Shown: one piece after another, positions 1-5,576 of the stretch
Layout: each line of letters starts with the position of its first letter
How positions within the stretch are numbered: position 1 is the first letter of the stretch
NCBI GenBank assembly: GCA_016201195.1
Contig: JACQDI010000842.1
Span: 1 to 5,576 of the forward strand
From: Acidobacteriota bacterium
GTDB lineage: Bacteria > Acidobacteriota > Terriglobia > Bryobacterales > JACQDG01
Reading direction: 5' to 3'
Length of the DNA: 5,576 bases
Notes under the pieces: generated by a model
Told to the model about the DNA's origin: nothing
The model's database searches: none
The model's input: the letters and a program-made list of their open reading frames with translations, nothing else
Program-made: the position numbers and the translations under genes

Positions 1-636
1 AGCCATGGGCGGGATGGCCGCGGCCGAGCCTCCGGCCGAGCCGATCGACTGCACGACGATGGAGTCGCTGCCGAGGGTGACCACGCGGGTCAGCGAGTTG
101 CGCAGCTCCTCTTCCGACACGCGGCGCCAGCGCGTGTTGGGTGGCTCGTTGAAGGCCACGTGGCCGTGGTAACCGATGCCGCCGCAACAGGTGTCGATGC
201 CGCCCACCTCGCGGATCTTCTCGCTGATCTCATCAATGCGGAACGGATCGGGCGCCCAGTGATGATCGAGGGGCAGCCGCAGTTCCTCGTCAATCGCGCC
301 GACCAGGTTGGACCGCAGGTGCTGGGTGAAGCTCAGCGGGTGAGAGAGGGAGATGGGCCGCCCCTGCCAGTCCAGGAACTCGTCCATCTGGAAGAGGAAG
401 ACGTTTTTCCAACTGATCCGCTCTCGGTTAGTGATTTCCGCCAGCATCGGGTACTGCTTCACCGGCCCCACCGGCAGGATCAGCCGGGTCGGCTCCCCGC
501 GCTCGTTGTTGGCGCGGATCTCGTCGGCGACCGAGCGCGCAAAGTGCGCCAGCAGCGCCGGAATATCTGGAAACAAGCGGAACTTCAGGCGAACCTGACG
601 CTCGAGCTCGTCGATCGGCATTTCCATCAGGCGCAT
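1..636 (-). CDS. Divergent NagB-like sugar-phosphate isomerase/deaminase family protein, partial (C-terminus beyond left edge)
   Basis: The frame is open from ATG at 636 to the window edge (212 codons, no stop). An in-frame TAA at 648-646 makes 636 the first possible ATG; ATGs at 627 and 621 are alternatives. The family (NagB / 6-phosphogluconolactonase fold) includes glucosamine-6-phosphate deaminase, which converts GlcN6P to Fru6P plus ammonia in the cytoplasm. Visible support is 'FQMDEF' at residues 82-87 (Asp85 matches the general base Asp72 of E. coli NagB) and 'GIGYHGHVAFNEP' at 153-165 (His159 and Glu164 match His143 and Glu148), followed by 'IPPMA' where NagB has 'VPKYA'. Two things are odd. 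Asp141 of NagB is replaced by His157, and the phosphate-binding loop (PTGGTP in E. coli) reads 'PVGPVK' at 55-60. The reaction may therefore differ from classical GlcN6P deamination. No Shine-Dalgarno sequence precedes the start. Family assignment is firm; substrate is unknown. Confidence 0.85.
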   Translation of the reverse strand, partial: MRLMEMPIDELERQVRLKFRLFPDIPALLAHFARSVADEIRANNERGEPTRLILPVGPVKQYPMLAEITNRERISWKNVFLFQMDEFLDWQGRPISLSHPLSFTQHLRSNLVGAIDEELRLPLDHHWAPDPFRIDEISEKIREVGGIDTCCGGIGYHGHVAFNEPPNTRWRRVSEEELRNSLTRVVTLGSDSIVVQSIGSAGGSAAAIPPMA

Positions 637-642
637 GAGGGG

Positions 643-672
643 ATGTTACCATTTGTTGATTTGACGAGTGAA
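643..672 (-). promoter_or_regulatory. Possible promoter for the NagB-like gene, leaderless arrangement
   Basis: On the minus strand a -35-like TTCACT (672-667) is followed after 18 nt by a -10-like TAACAT (648-643). Six bases then separate this box from the ATG at 636, so transcription would begin at or next to the start codon. There is no ribosome-binding site, which fits a leaderless message. The -10 box lies exactly over the first two codons of the divergent transporter. This is motif matching only. Confidence 0.35.
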
Positions 673-1866
673 AACCCAAGCCGCCGCCACTGGCTTATTC
701 TCGCCCTGCTGTTTTTTTCCATCACCATTAACTTGCTCGACCGGCAGGTGCTGTCGCTGGTGGCGCCCATTTTGCGGGACCAGTTTCATCTCAGCAATAC
801 GCAGTACTCCTATATTGTTTTCAGTTTTCTGCTGGGGTTGACTCTGGCGCAGGCGCCGGCGGGGGCGCTGATGGACCGGCGGGGGGCCCGGTTCGGCATG
901 GTGTTCATTACCCTGTGGTGGTCGGCGGCCAATGCGCTGCACGCGCTCGCCCGCAGCGTGGCGGCCTTCAGCGTGTTCCGGTTTCTGCTGGGGGTGGGGG
1001 AGAGCGGCAACTACTCGGCGGGCGTCAAGGTGATCGCGCAGCGGTTTCCGCCCCAGCAGCGGGCGCTCGCGGGGGGCATCTTCAACACCGGATCGGTGGT
1101 TGGGGCGCTGATCGCCCCGTACTTCATTCTGTCGATCGCCACGCGGTACGGCTGGCAGATGGCGTTTCTGCTGCCGAGCACGCTGGGGCTGTTGTGGGTG
1201 GCGCCGTGGCTTGTGGTATACGGTCCGGAGACCGCGAACCCCGGCGCGGCGACGGCCACGTCGTTTGCTCCACTACTGCGCTGCCGGCAAGTGTGGGGAA
1301 TCATGCTGATGCGGGCGCTGAGCGGGCCGGTGAATCATTTTTATTGGTACTGGCTGCCGGAGTATCTGCGCCGGGAACGGAGCTTCAGCCTGGAGCAGAT
1401 CGGCATTTGGGGCGGCCTACCGTTTTTTTTCGGCGGCCTGGGCAACGTGGCCGGCGGGGGCGTGTCGAGCCTGCTGATGGCGCGCGGCTGGACGGCGGAC
1501 CGCGCCCGCAAGGCGGCCTTCGCCCTGGCCGTGGCGTTGTGTTTTTCGAGCCTCGGTGTGCCCCTGTGCGCGACCGGTTACCAGGCCCTGGCGCTGATTT
1601 GCGGGGCCTCGTTCGGCATCGGGACCTTCGCCGCCACCTGGATCGGCGCGGTGGGCGACCTGTTCCCGCAGCAGGTCACCGCGCGGGTCACCGGCCTCGC
1701 CGGCATGACCGAGGGCTGCATGAACATGGCGCTCACCCTCGCCACCGGGGCGGTGGTCGACCGCTACTCCTATTTTCCGGTGTTCATGGGCGCGGGGTTG
1801 ATCCCCGTGCTGGCGCTCGCTTCCCTGTTTGTCTTGGTGCGGCGCATCGAGCGGGTTTCTGTATAA
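643..1866 (+). CDS. MFS transporter, anion:cation symporter (ExuT/GudP-like) type
   Basis: A 407-residue inner-membrane carrier, normal length for 12-helix MFS proteins. Helix 1 (about 17-35) carries an Asp-Arg pair at 33-34 ('LLDRQ'), typical of the hexuronate/glucarate symporter family. The MFS loop 2-3 motif is 'GALMDRRGARFG' at 74-85. Helix 4 and the following loop, 'RFLLGVGESGNY' (113-124) then 'QRFPPQQRALAGGIFNTGS' (133-151), closely follow the ExuT/GudP pattern. 'YWLPEYL' at 236-242 resembles the helix 7 'FWLPKYL' of ExuT. Proton-coupled uptake of an organic anion such as a hexuronate or aldarate is the family role; the substrate here is inferred. Start 643 is the first ATG after a long in-frame stretch that lies antisense to the NagB-like gene and has no membrane character. 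GAGGGG (637-642) abuts the ATG and is too close to be a good ribosome site, so TTG 661 cannot be excluded. The stop is TAA 1864-1866, 8 bp before the peptidase gene. Confidence 0.9.
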   Translation: MLPFVDLTSENPSRRHWLILALLFFSITINLLDRQVLSLVAPILRDQFHLSNTQYSYIVFSFLLGLTLAQAPAGALMDRRGARFGMVFITLWWSAANALHALARSVAAFSVFRFLLGVGESGNYSAGVKVIAQRFPPQQRALAGGIFNTGSVVGALIAPYFILSIATRYGWQMAFLLPSTLGLLWVAPWLVVYGPETANPGAATATSFAPLLRCRQVWGIMLMRALSGPVNHFYWYWLPEYLRRERSFSLEQIGIWGGLPFFFGGLGNVAGGGVSSLLMARGWTADRARKAAFALAVALCFSSLGVPLCATGYQALALICGASFGIGTFAATWIGAVGDLFPQQVTARVTGLAGMTEGCMNMALTLATGAVVDRYSYFPVFMGAGLIPVLALASLFVLVRRIERVSV

Positions 1867-1867
1867 T
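1862..1867 (+). promoter_or_regulatory. TATAAT -10-like box, possible leaderless internal promoter for the S9 peptidase
   Basis: A perfect TATAAT spans the stop codon of the transporter. Its last base is 7 nt before the ATG at 1875, the distance expected if transcription starts at the A of the start codon. There is no convincing Shine-Dalgarno sequence in front of 1875. The best -35-like element, TTGGTG at 1834-1839, is 22 nt away, longer than the usual 16-18, which weakens the call. Chance occurrence is possible because part of the box is the TAA stop. Confidence 0.3.
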
Positions 1868-1874
1868 CGGCGTC

Positions 1875-3947
1875 ATGTGCAAACGTTTAACCGTGCTGAG
1901 CCTGGTGCTGGCGACGGTCTGCGGCGCGTTCTCTCTTGAACAGATTTTGAGCTCGCCGTTTCCCTCGTCGCTGGTGGCCGCGCCGGCTGCAGGGAAGATC
2001 GCCTGGGTCCAGAACGCGCGTGGGGTGCGCAACATCTGGGTGGCCGAGCCGCCCGACTACAAGGGCCGCCCGGTGACGGTGTACAAAGCCGACGACGGCC
2101 AGGAACTGCTCGAGCTCCGGTGGACCCCCGACGGCCGCGCTATCGTTTACACGCGCGGTGGGGCGCCCAATCGCCAGGGCGAATATCCCAACCCGCGCAG
2201 CGATCCGGCGGGCGTAGCCCAGGCCGTGTGGGTGGTGACCGTGAGCGGCGACGAGCCGCGGCAACTCGGGGAAGGGACCTCGCCCGCGGTCTCTCCCAAG
2301 GGCGATCGCGTTGCCTTCCTGCGCAAGGGGCAGATCTGGTCGGCGCCGCTCGACGCAAACGGCAAGGCATCCCAACTGATTCACGCCCGGGGCGATTGCG
2401 GCGCGCTGCGCTGGTCGCCCGACGGATCGAAGCTGGCGTTTGTGAGCAACCGGCGCGACCACAGTTTCATCGGCGTCTATGACCTGGCGTCGAAATCGCT
2501 GCGCTACCTCGATCCGAGCGTCGACCGCGACTCGAACCCGGTCTGGTCGCCCGACGGGCAATCGATCGCCTTCCTCCGCGTGGTGGCTTCGCGGCAAATC
2601 TTCCTGTTCGGCCCGAAGCGCAGCGCCGAGCCGTGGTCGATCCGCATCGCCGGGGTCGGCGACGGGCGCGGCCGCCAGGTCTGGCGCGCTGAAGAGGGGA
2701 AGGGAAGCGTCCTGTGGCCCGTGGTGACCGAGAATCAACTGCTGTGGGCCGCCGGGGACTGCCTGGTGTTCCCCTGGGAGCGCGACGGGTGGAACCACCT
2801 CTACTCAATCTCGACCCAAGGCGGCAAAGCGGCGCTGCTAACGCCGGGCGAGTTCGAAGTCGAGCACGTCTCACTGATGCCTGATGGCAAGCAGGTTTTG
2901 TTTTCGTCGAACCAGGGCGACATCGACCGCCGGCACATCTGGAAGGTCGCGGTTACCGGGGAGCCGCCCGCGGCGGTGACCACCGGCAGCGGCATCGAAT
3001 GGGGGCCGGTGGCGACGAATGACGGTAAGGCGGTCGCCTTTCTGCGGTCCGATGCCCGGCGCCCGGCCCGCGCTGCCATCGCGATCGGATCGGGCTCCCC
3101 GCGGGATCTTGCCCCTGATTCGATGCCGGCTGATTTCCCGTCGAGCGAGATGGTCGAGCCGCAGCAGGTGATCTTTTCGGGCGCCGACGGCATGCGGATC
3201 CACGGCCAACTCTTTCTGCCGCCGAAGATGGCGCCCGGCGAGCGCCACCCGGCGGTGGTTTTCTTTCACGGCGGCTCGCGCCGCCAGATGCTGCTCGGCT
3301 GGCACTACCGCGACTACTACCACAACGCCTACGGGATGAACCAATACCTGGCGAGCCGTGGCACCATCGTGCTCGCCGCAAACTACCGCAGCGGGACCGG
3401 CTACGGGATGGAGTTTCGCGAGGCGCTGAACTACGGCGCCCGCGGGGCGAGCGAATTCAACGACGTGCTCGGCGCGGGCCTGTACCTGCGGAGCCGGCCC
3501 GATGTCGATCCCCAGCGCATCGGCCTGTGGGGCGGGTCTTATGGCGGTTACCGCACGGCGATGGGGCTGGCCAAGGCCTCGGACCTGTTCGCCGCCGGCG
3601 TCGATCTGCACGGGGTGCACGACTGGAACGAAGGGATCCGCAACTTCGTTCCCAGCTACGACCCAGAGGCCGACCGTGATGCCGCGCGGCTGGCCTTCGA
3701 ATCCTCGCCCATGGCCTATGTGAAAACCTGGCGCTCGCCAGTATTGCTGATTCACGGCGACGACGACCGTAACGTGAATTTCAACCAGAGCGTGGAGCTG
3801 GCCGAGCGGCTCCGCAAGCAGGGGGTGCCGCTGGAGCAACTCGTGTTTCCCGACGAGATCCACGGCTTCCTCACCCACTCGCGGTGGCTGGAGGCCTACC
3901 ATGCCGCCGCCGATTTCTTCAACCGCTATCTGGAGAGCAAGAAATGA
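1875..3947 (+). CDS. Exported S9 family (prolyl oligopeptidase / dipeptidyl or acylaminoacyl peptidase) serine peptidase
   Basis: 690 residues with an N-terminal signal peptide (K3-R4, hydrophobic 5-16, likely cleavage after Ala18 or Ser20), so periplasmic or envelope-located. The central part is a beta-propeller with PD40-type repeats near 83-90, 138-150, 180-190, 224-234 and 335-345 ('WSPDG'-like cores), plus 'WERDGWNHLY' at 301-310, common in DPP-type S9 proteins. The alpha/beta hydrolase domain starts near 428. The catalytic triad is Ser555 in 'GGSYGG', Asp631 in 'IHGDDDRNV' and His663 in 'DEIHGF'. 'VVFFHGGS' precedes it, with His where DPP4 has its oxyanion Tyr547, as in bacterial acylaminoacyl-peptidase-like members. 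The family cleaves short peptides, often next to proline or an acylated N-terminus; which applies here is not visible. Cys16 does not sit in a proper lipobox, so a lipoprotein is unlikely. It follows the transporter by 8 bp and overlaps the next gene by 4 bp. ATG 1875 is chosen because the signal peptide begins there; the frame is open further upstream only by chance. Confidence 0.92.
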   Translation: MCKRLTVLSLVLATVCGAFSLEQILSSPFPSSLVAAPAAGKIAWVQNARGVRNIWVAEPPDYKGRPVTVYKADDGQELLELRWTPDGRAIVYTRGGAPNRQGEYPNPRSDPAGVAQAVWVVTVSGDEPRQLGEGTSPAVSPKGDRVAFLRKGQIWSAPLDANGKASQLIHARGDCGALRWSPDGSKLAFVSNRRDHSFIGVYDLASKSLRYLDPSVDRDSNPVWSPDGQSIAFLRVVASRQIFLFGPKRSAEPWSIRIAGVGDGRGRQVWRAEEGKGSVLWPVVTENQLLWAAGDCLVFPWERDGWNHLYSISTQGGKAALLTPGEFEVEHVSLMPDGKQVLFSSNQGDIDRRHIWKVAVTGEPPAAVTTGSGIEWGPVATNDGKAVAFLRSDARRPARAAIAIGSGSPRDLAPDSMPADFPSSEMVEPQQVIFSGADGMRIHGQLFLPPKMAPGERHPAVVFFHGGSRRQMLLGWHYRDYYHNAYGMNQYLASRGTIVLAANYRSGTGYGMEFREALNYGARGASEFNDVLGAGLYLRSRPDVDPQRIGLWGGSYGGYRTAMGLAKASDLFAAGVDLHGVHDWNEGIRNFVPSYDPEADRDAARLAFESSPMAYVKTWRSPVLLIHGDDDRNVNFNQSVELAERLRKQGVPLEQLVFPDEIHGFLTHSRWLEAYHAAADFFNRYLESKK
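3932..3937 (+). promoter_or_regulatory. Ribosome-binding site for the Gfo/Idh/MocA gene
   Basis: GGAGAG lies inside the end of the peptidase gene, 6 nt before the ATG at 3944. It supports 3944 over the upstream in-frame ATG at 3884, and with the ATGA overlap it indicates translational coupling. Confidence 0.7.
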
Positions 3948-5098
3948 ATCGCCGCGATTTCGTTGTTTCCGCCACCGCCTTGTCGATGGCGCGTGTTTTC
4001 GGTGCGAATGATCGCATCCGCATCGGACTGATCGGGACCGGCGGCCGCTGCATGTACCTGGCCGGCATTCTCAAAAACCAGCCCGGCGCCCAGATCGTCG
4101 CCGCCTGCGACGTCTACGAGCCTCGCCGCCTGGATGCTGCGCAGAAGATGGGCGCTGATCCCGTGGCCGACTATCGCGAGGTGCTCGACCGCAAGGATGT
4201 GGACGCCGTCGTGATCGGCGCTCCCGACCACTGGCACACGCCGATGACCCTCGACGCAGTCGCCGCAGGCAAGGACGTATATGTCGAGAAGCCGGTGACC
4301 CACGACCTGAGCGAAGGCGACAAGCTCATCGCCGGGGTCGAGAAGTCCGGCCGCATCGTCGCCACCGGCACCCAGCAGCGAAGCTGGGACCACTACCTGC
4401 TGGCGAAGCAGATCGTCGAATCGGGCCGGCTCGGCCAGATTACCTTGGTCCAGTGCTATTGGTATCAGAACTACCTGCGACGCCAACGGCCCGATGCCGA
4501 GATCGACTCGGCCAAGCTCGATTGGAAGAAATGGCTGGGCCCGGCCCGCGAGCAGCCGTTCGACCCGGTCCGCTTCCGCCGCTGGCGCTTCTTCTGGGAT
4601 TTCGGCGGCGGCATCTTCACCGACCTCATGACTCACTGGATCGACGTGATCCAGTGGTTCATGGGGAGCCCCTCGCCGAAGGCCGTGCAGGCCATGGGCG
4701 CCGTTCACGCCGTCAAGTACCTGGAGTGTCCGGATACGGTGAACGCCTCGATGCAGTTCCCCAACGACTACACGGTGGTCTACTACGGGACGATGGTGGG
4801 ATCGCTCGACGGCGGCGGCATCATTTTCCGCGGCTCGGAAGCGATGATGAAGCTCACCCGCGACGGCTTCGCGGTCTGTCGCGAAGGCCAGATCCCCGCG
4901 GAGAACACGGCGCTCCCCGAGCCGGTGATTCAGGCGAAGAACACTGGCGACGGAACGGTGGCCAACTTGCAGAATTGGCTCGACTGCCTGCGCACCCGCA
5001 AGCAGCCCAACGCGAACGTCCGCGCCGGGGTGGAAGCCGCCCGGACCTCGCACCTGGCCAACCAGGCGATGCGCAGCGGCAAGCTCATCTCGCTATGA
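3944..5098 (+). CDS. Gfo/Idh/MocA family NAD(P)-dependent oxidoreductase with RR-type export leader
   Basis: 384 residues, usual length for the family, whose members oxidise, reduce or otherwise transform sugars, inositols and related compounds using a nicotinamide cofactor. The Rossmann domain opens with 'GLIGTGGR' at 28-35 and an acidic residue after strand 2 (Asp56 in 'ACDVYEP'). 'DHWHTPM' (95-101) and 'VEKP' with catalytic-type Lys116 follow. The C-terminal domain has 'GGGIFTDLMTHWID' with Asp227 and His231, the usual substrate-site pair. The N-terminus 'MNRRDFVVSATALSMA' resembles a Tat leader (twin Arg 3-4), but the hydrophobic stretch is short and broken by Arg17, so export is uncertain. 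The alternative is a cytoplasmic protein with a vestigial leader. The start overlaps the peptidase stop (ATGA) and has a ribosome site at 3932-3937. Being last in the block with the transporter upstream, it may act on the imported compound, but its substrate is not readable from sequence. Confidence 0.92.
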   Translation: MNRRDFVVSATALSMARVFGANDRIRIGLIGTGGRCMYLAGILKNQPGAQIVAACDVYEPRRLDAAQKMGADPVADYREVLDRKDVDAVVIGAPDHWHTPMTLDAVAAGKDVYVEKPVTHDLSEGDKLIAGVEKSGRIVATGTQQRSWDHYLLAKQIVESGRLGQITLVQCYWYQNYLRRQRPDAEIDSAKLDWKKWLGPAREQPFDPVRFRRWRFFWDFGGGIFTDLMTHWIDVIQWFMGSPSPKAVQAMGAVHAVKYLECPDTVNASMQFPNDYTVVYYGTMVGSLDGGGIIFRGSEAMMKLTRDGFAVCREGQIPAENTALPEPVIQAKNTGDGTVANLQNWLDCLRTRKQPNANVRAGVEAARTSHLANQAMRSGKLISL

Positions 5099-5115
5099 CG
5101 GGTCACTCCCGGGGC

Positions 5116-5506
5116 TTACTCTGCCGGAGGGTACAGGTGGAGCTCGGGCATGCGAAAGTGCTTTCGGTTGTCGGTCATGAGCAGCAGTCCGTTAGGCCAC
5201 GGCGGTAGCCGCTATCGTGACGTCGGTCAACGACAGGGTATGACCCTTCTTAGCCCAGTCGTTCCGGAGCAAACCGGCGCGCCTGGCGATTTCTCAAGTC
5301 ACCTCCCGGTAGTCCAGTCGTCGTAGAAACGCATCCGTCTTCGCTGCCTCGTGGGGCCTCAGCCCGGCGTAGACCTCGGTCACGATGATCGAGCAGCAAG
5401 CGAGCATGTTACCCTGCTCGAGCAAACCCTCCAGTAACTCCGGACGGCCTCGCTTTCCGTTCAGACAGTCAATGATGACGCTGGTATCGAGGAGGTAGGT
5501 GGCCAT
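5116..5506 (-). pseudogene. vapC: VapC-type PIN-domain toxin, broken by a stop codon and a frameshift
   Basis: Starting at ATG 5506, the frame reads 'MATYLLDTSVIIDCLNG' and continues for 70 codons to TGA at 5296-5294. The reading then carries on in frame as 'EIARRAGLLRNDWAKKG' and 'LSLTDVTIAATAV'. Near 5194-5197 one extra base forces a shift, after which 'NGLLLMTDNRKHF' and 'MPELHLYP' lead to TAA at 5118-5116. The whole is 391 nt, i.e. 130 codons plus one base, exactly VapC-sized. All four PIN acidic residues can be placed: Asp7, Glu44, Asp95 and Asp112 (counting the TGA as 71). The product before the stop lacks the last two and should have no RNase activity. VapC toxins are Mg-dependent endoribonucleases, usually cutting tRNA or rRNA. 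The upstream antitoxin overlaps by one base (TGATG), the standard TA arrangement. The two lesions look like decay; sequencing error at both sites is the alternative. Confidence 0.85.
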
Positions 5507-5576
5507 CAGCGCTTCCTGCGGATCGCCGCGAAGCGCTTTTCGTCGGCCCGGCGCATCCGCTCGACCCAGGCTGCCG
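5506..5576 (-). CDS. C-terminal end of the partner antitoxin gene (VapB-like position), partial
   Basis: The last 22 codons of a minus-strand frame enter from the right edge and end at TGA 5508-5506, overlapping the vapC ATG by one base. The tail is strongly basic and charged ('ERMRRADEKRFAAIRRKR'), as expected for the toxin-binding end of a small antitoxin. The DNA-binding N-terminal domain lies outside the window, so the antitoxin family cannot be named. The assignment rests mainly on position and overlap with the toxin remnant. Confidence 0.6.
   Translation of the reverse strand, partial: AAWVERMRRADEKRFAAIRRKR
5512..5517 (-). promoter_or_regulatory. Ribosome-binding site for the vapC remnant
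   Basis: AGGAAG on the minus strand, 5 nt before the ATG at 5506 and inside the antitoxin coding end. It supports 5506 as the original toxin start and shows that the initiation signals are still intact although the reading frame is broken. Confidence 0.6.

Noticed and set aside
160..642. Upstream in-frame extension of the transporter frame
   Set aside because: It is antisense to the NagB-like gene, has no membrane or other domain character, and family members start near 643.
990..1000. GGGGGTGGGGG tract as a G-quadruplex
   Set aside because: Only two G-runs of three or more are close together, and the tract encodes the conserved LLGVGE motif of the transporter.
915..1874. Upstream in-frame extension of the S9 peptidase reading frame by 320 codons
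   Set aside because: It overlaps the transporter in another frame, is Arg/Gly/Pro-rich with no domain, and the signal peptide begins at 1875. It is a high-GC shadow.
1914..1924. Lipobox around Cys16 of the S9 peptidase
   Set aside because: The residue before the Cys is Val rather than Gly/Ala/Ser, and a normal signal-peptidase site follows.
2411..2556. 15-nt direct repeat (CTGGTCGCCCGACGG at 2411 and 2542)
   Set aside because: It encodes the recurring WSPDG core of successive propeller repeats, so it is explained by protein structure.
2871..3902. Long minus-strand open frame (343 codons) opposite the peptidase
   Set aside because: His/Val/Arg-rich translation without motifs, lying opposite the complete catalytic domain on the plus strand. 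It is an antisense shadow of GC-rich codons.
3926..5053. Long minus-strand open frame (375 codons) opposite the oxidoreductase
   Set aside because: No recognisable domain, and the plus strand carries all Gfo/Idh/MocA motifs. It is an antisense shadow.

Overview
The window is GC-rich, densely coding bacterial chromosome. Two features point towards the Acidobacteria (Solibacter/Bryobacter-like lineages) or a similar genome: an exported S9 peptidase whose N-terminus has the 'RGVRNIWVAE' style, and a Gfo/Idh/MocA oxidoreductase with an RR-containing export leader. This placement is an inference from protein style, not from a marker gene.

Layout. On the minus strand, 1-636 is the first 212 residues of a divergent NagB-like (glucosamine-6-phosphate deaminase family) protein that runs off the left edge. 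Diverging from it, with only 6 bp between the start codons, a plus-strand block begins: an MFS transporter of the anion:cation symporter type (643-1866), an exported prolyl-oligopeptidase-family (S9) serine peptidase (1875-3947), and a Gfo/Idh/MocA NAD(P)-dependent oxidoreductase (3944-5098). The last two overlap by 4 bp (ATGA), so they are probably translationally coupled. Converging on this block from the right is a minus-strand VapBC-type toxin-antitoxin remnant: the end of an antitoxin gene (5506-5576) and a vapC toxin gene (5116-5506). The toxin gene is broken by an in-frame TGA and a 1-nt frameshift. There is no gene-free stretch above 300 bases.

Function. The NagB-like enzyme, transporter and oxidoreductase are all compatible with uptake and catabolism of a sugar acid or amino sugar. 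The S9 peptidase would supply peptide hydrolysis in the cell envelope. No substrate can be fixed from sequence. I see no defence system, CRISPR array, insertion sequence or RNA gene. The points most worth a second look are the NagB-like protein with an altered phosphate loop and a substituted catalytic Asp, the very tight divergent start region with a -10-like box lying over the transporter's start codon, two possible leaderless starts, and the decayed VapC.
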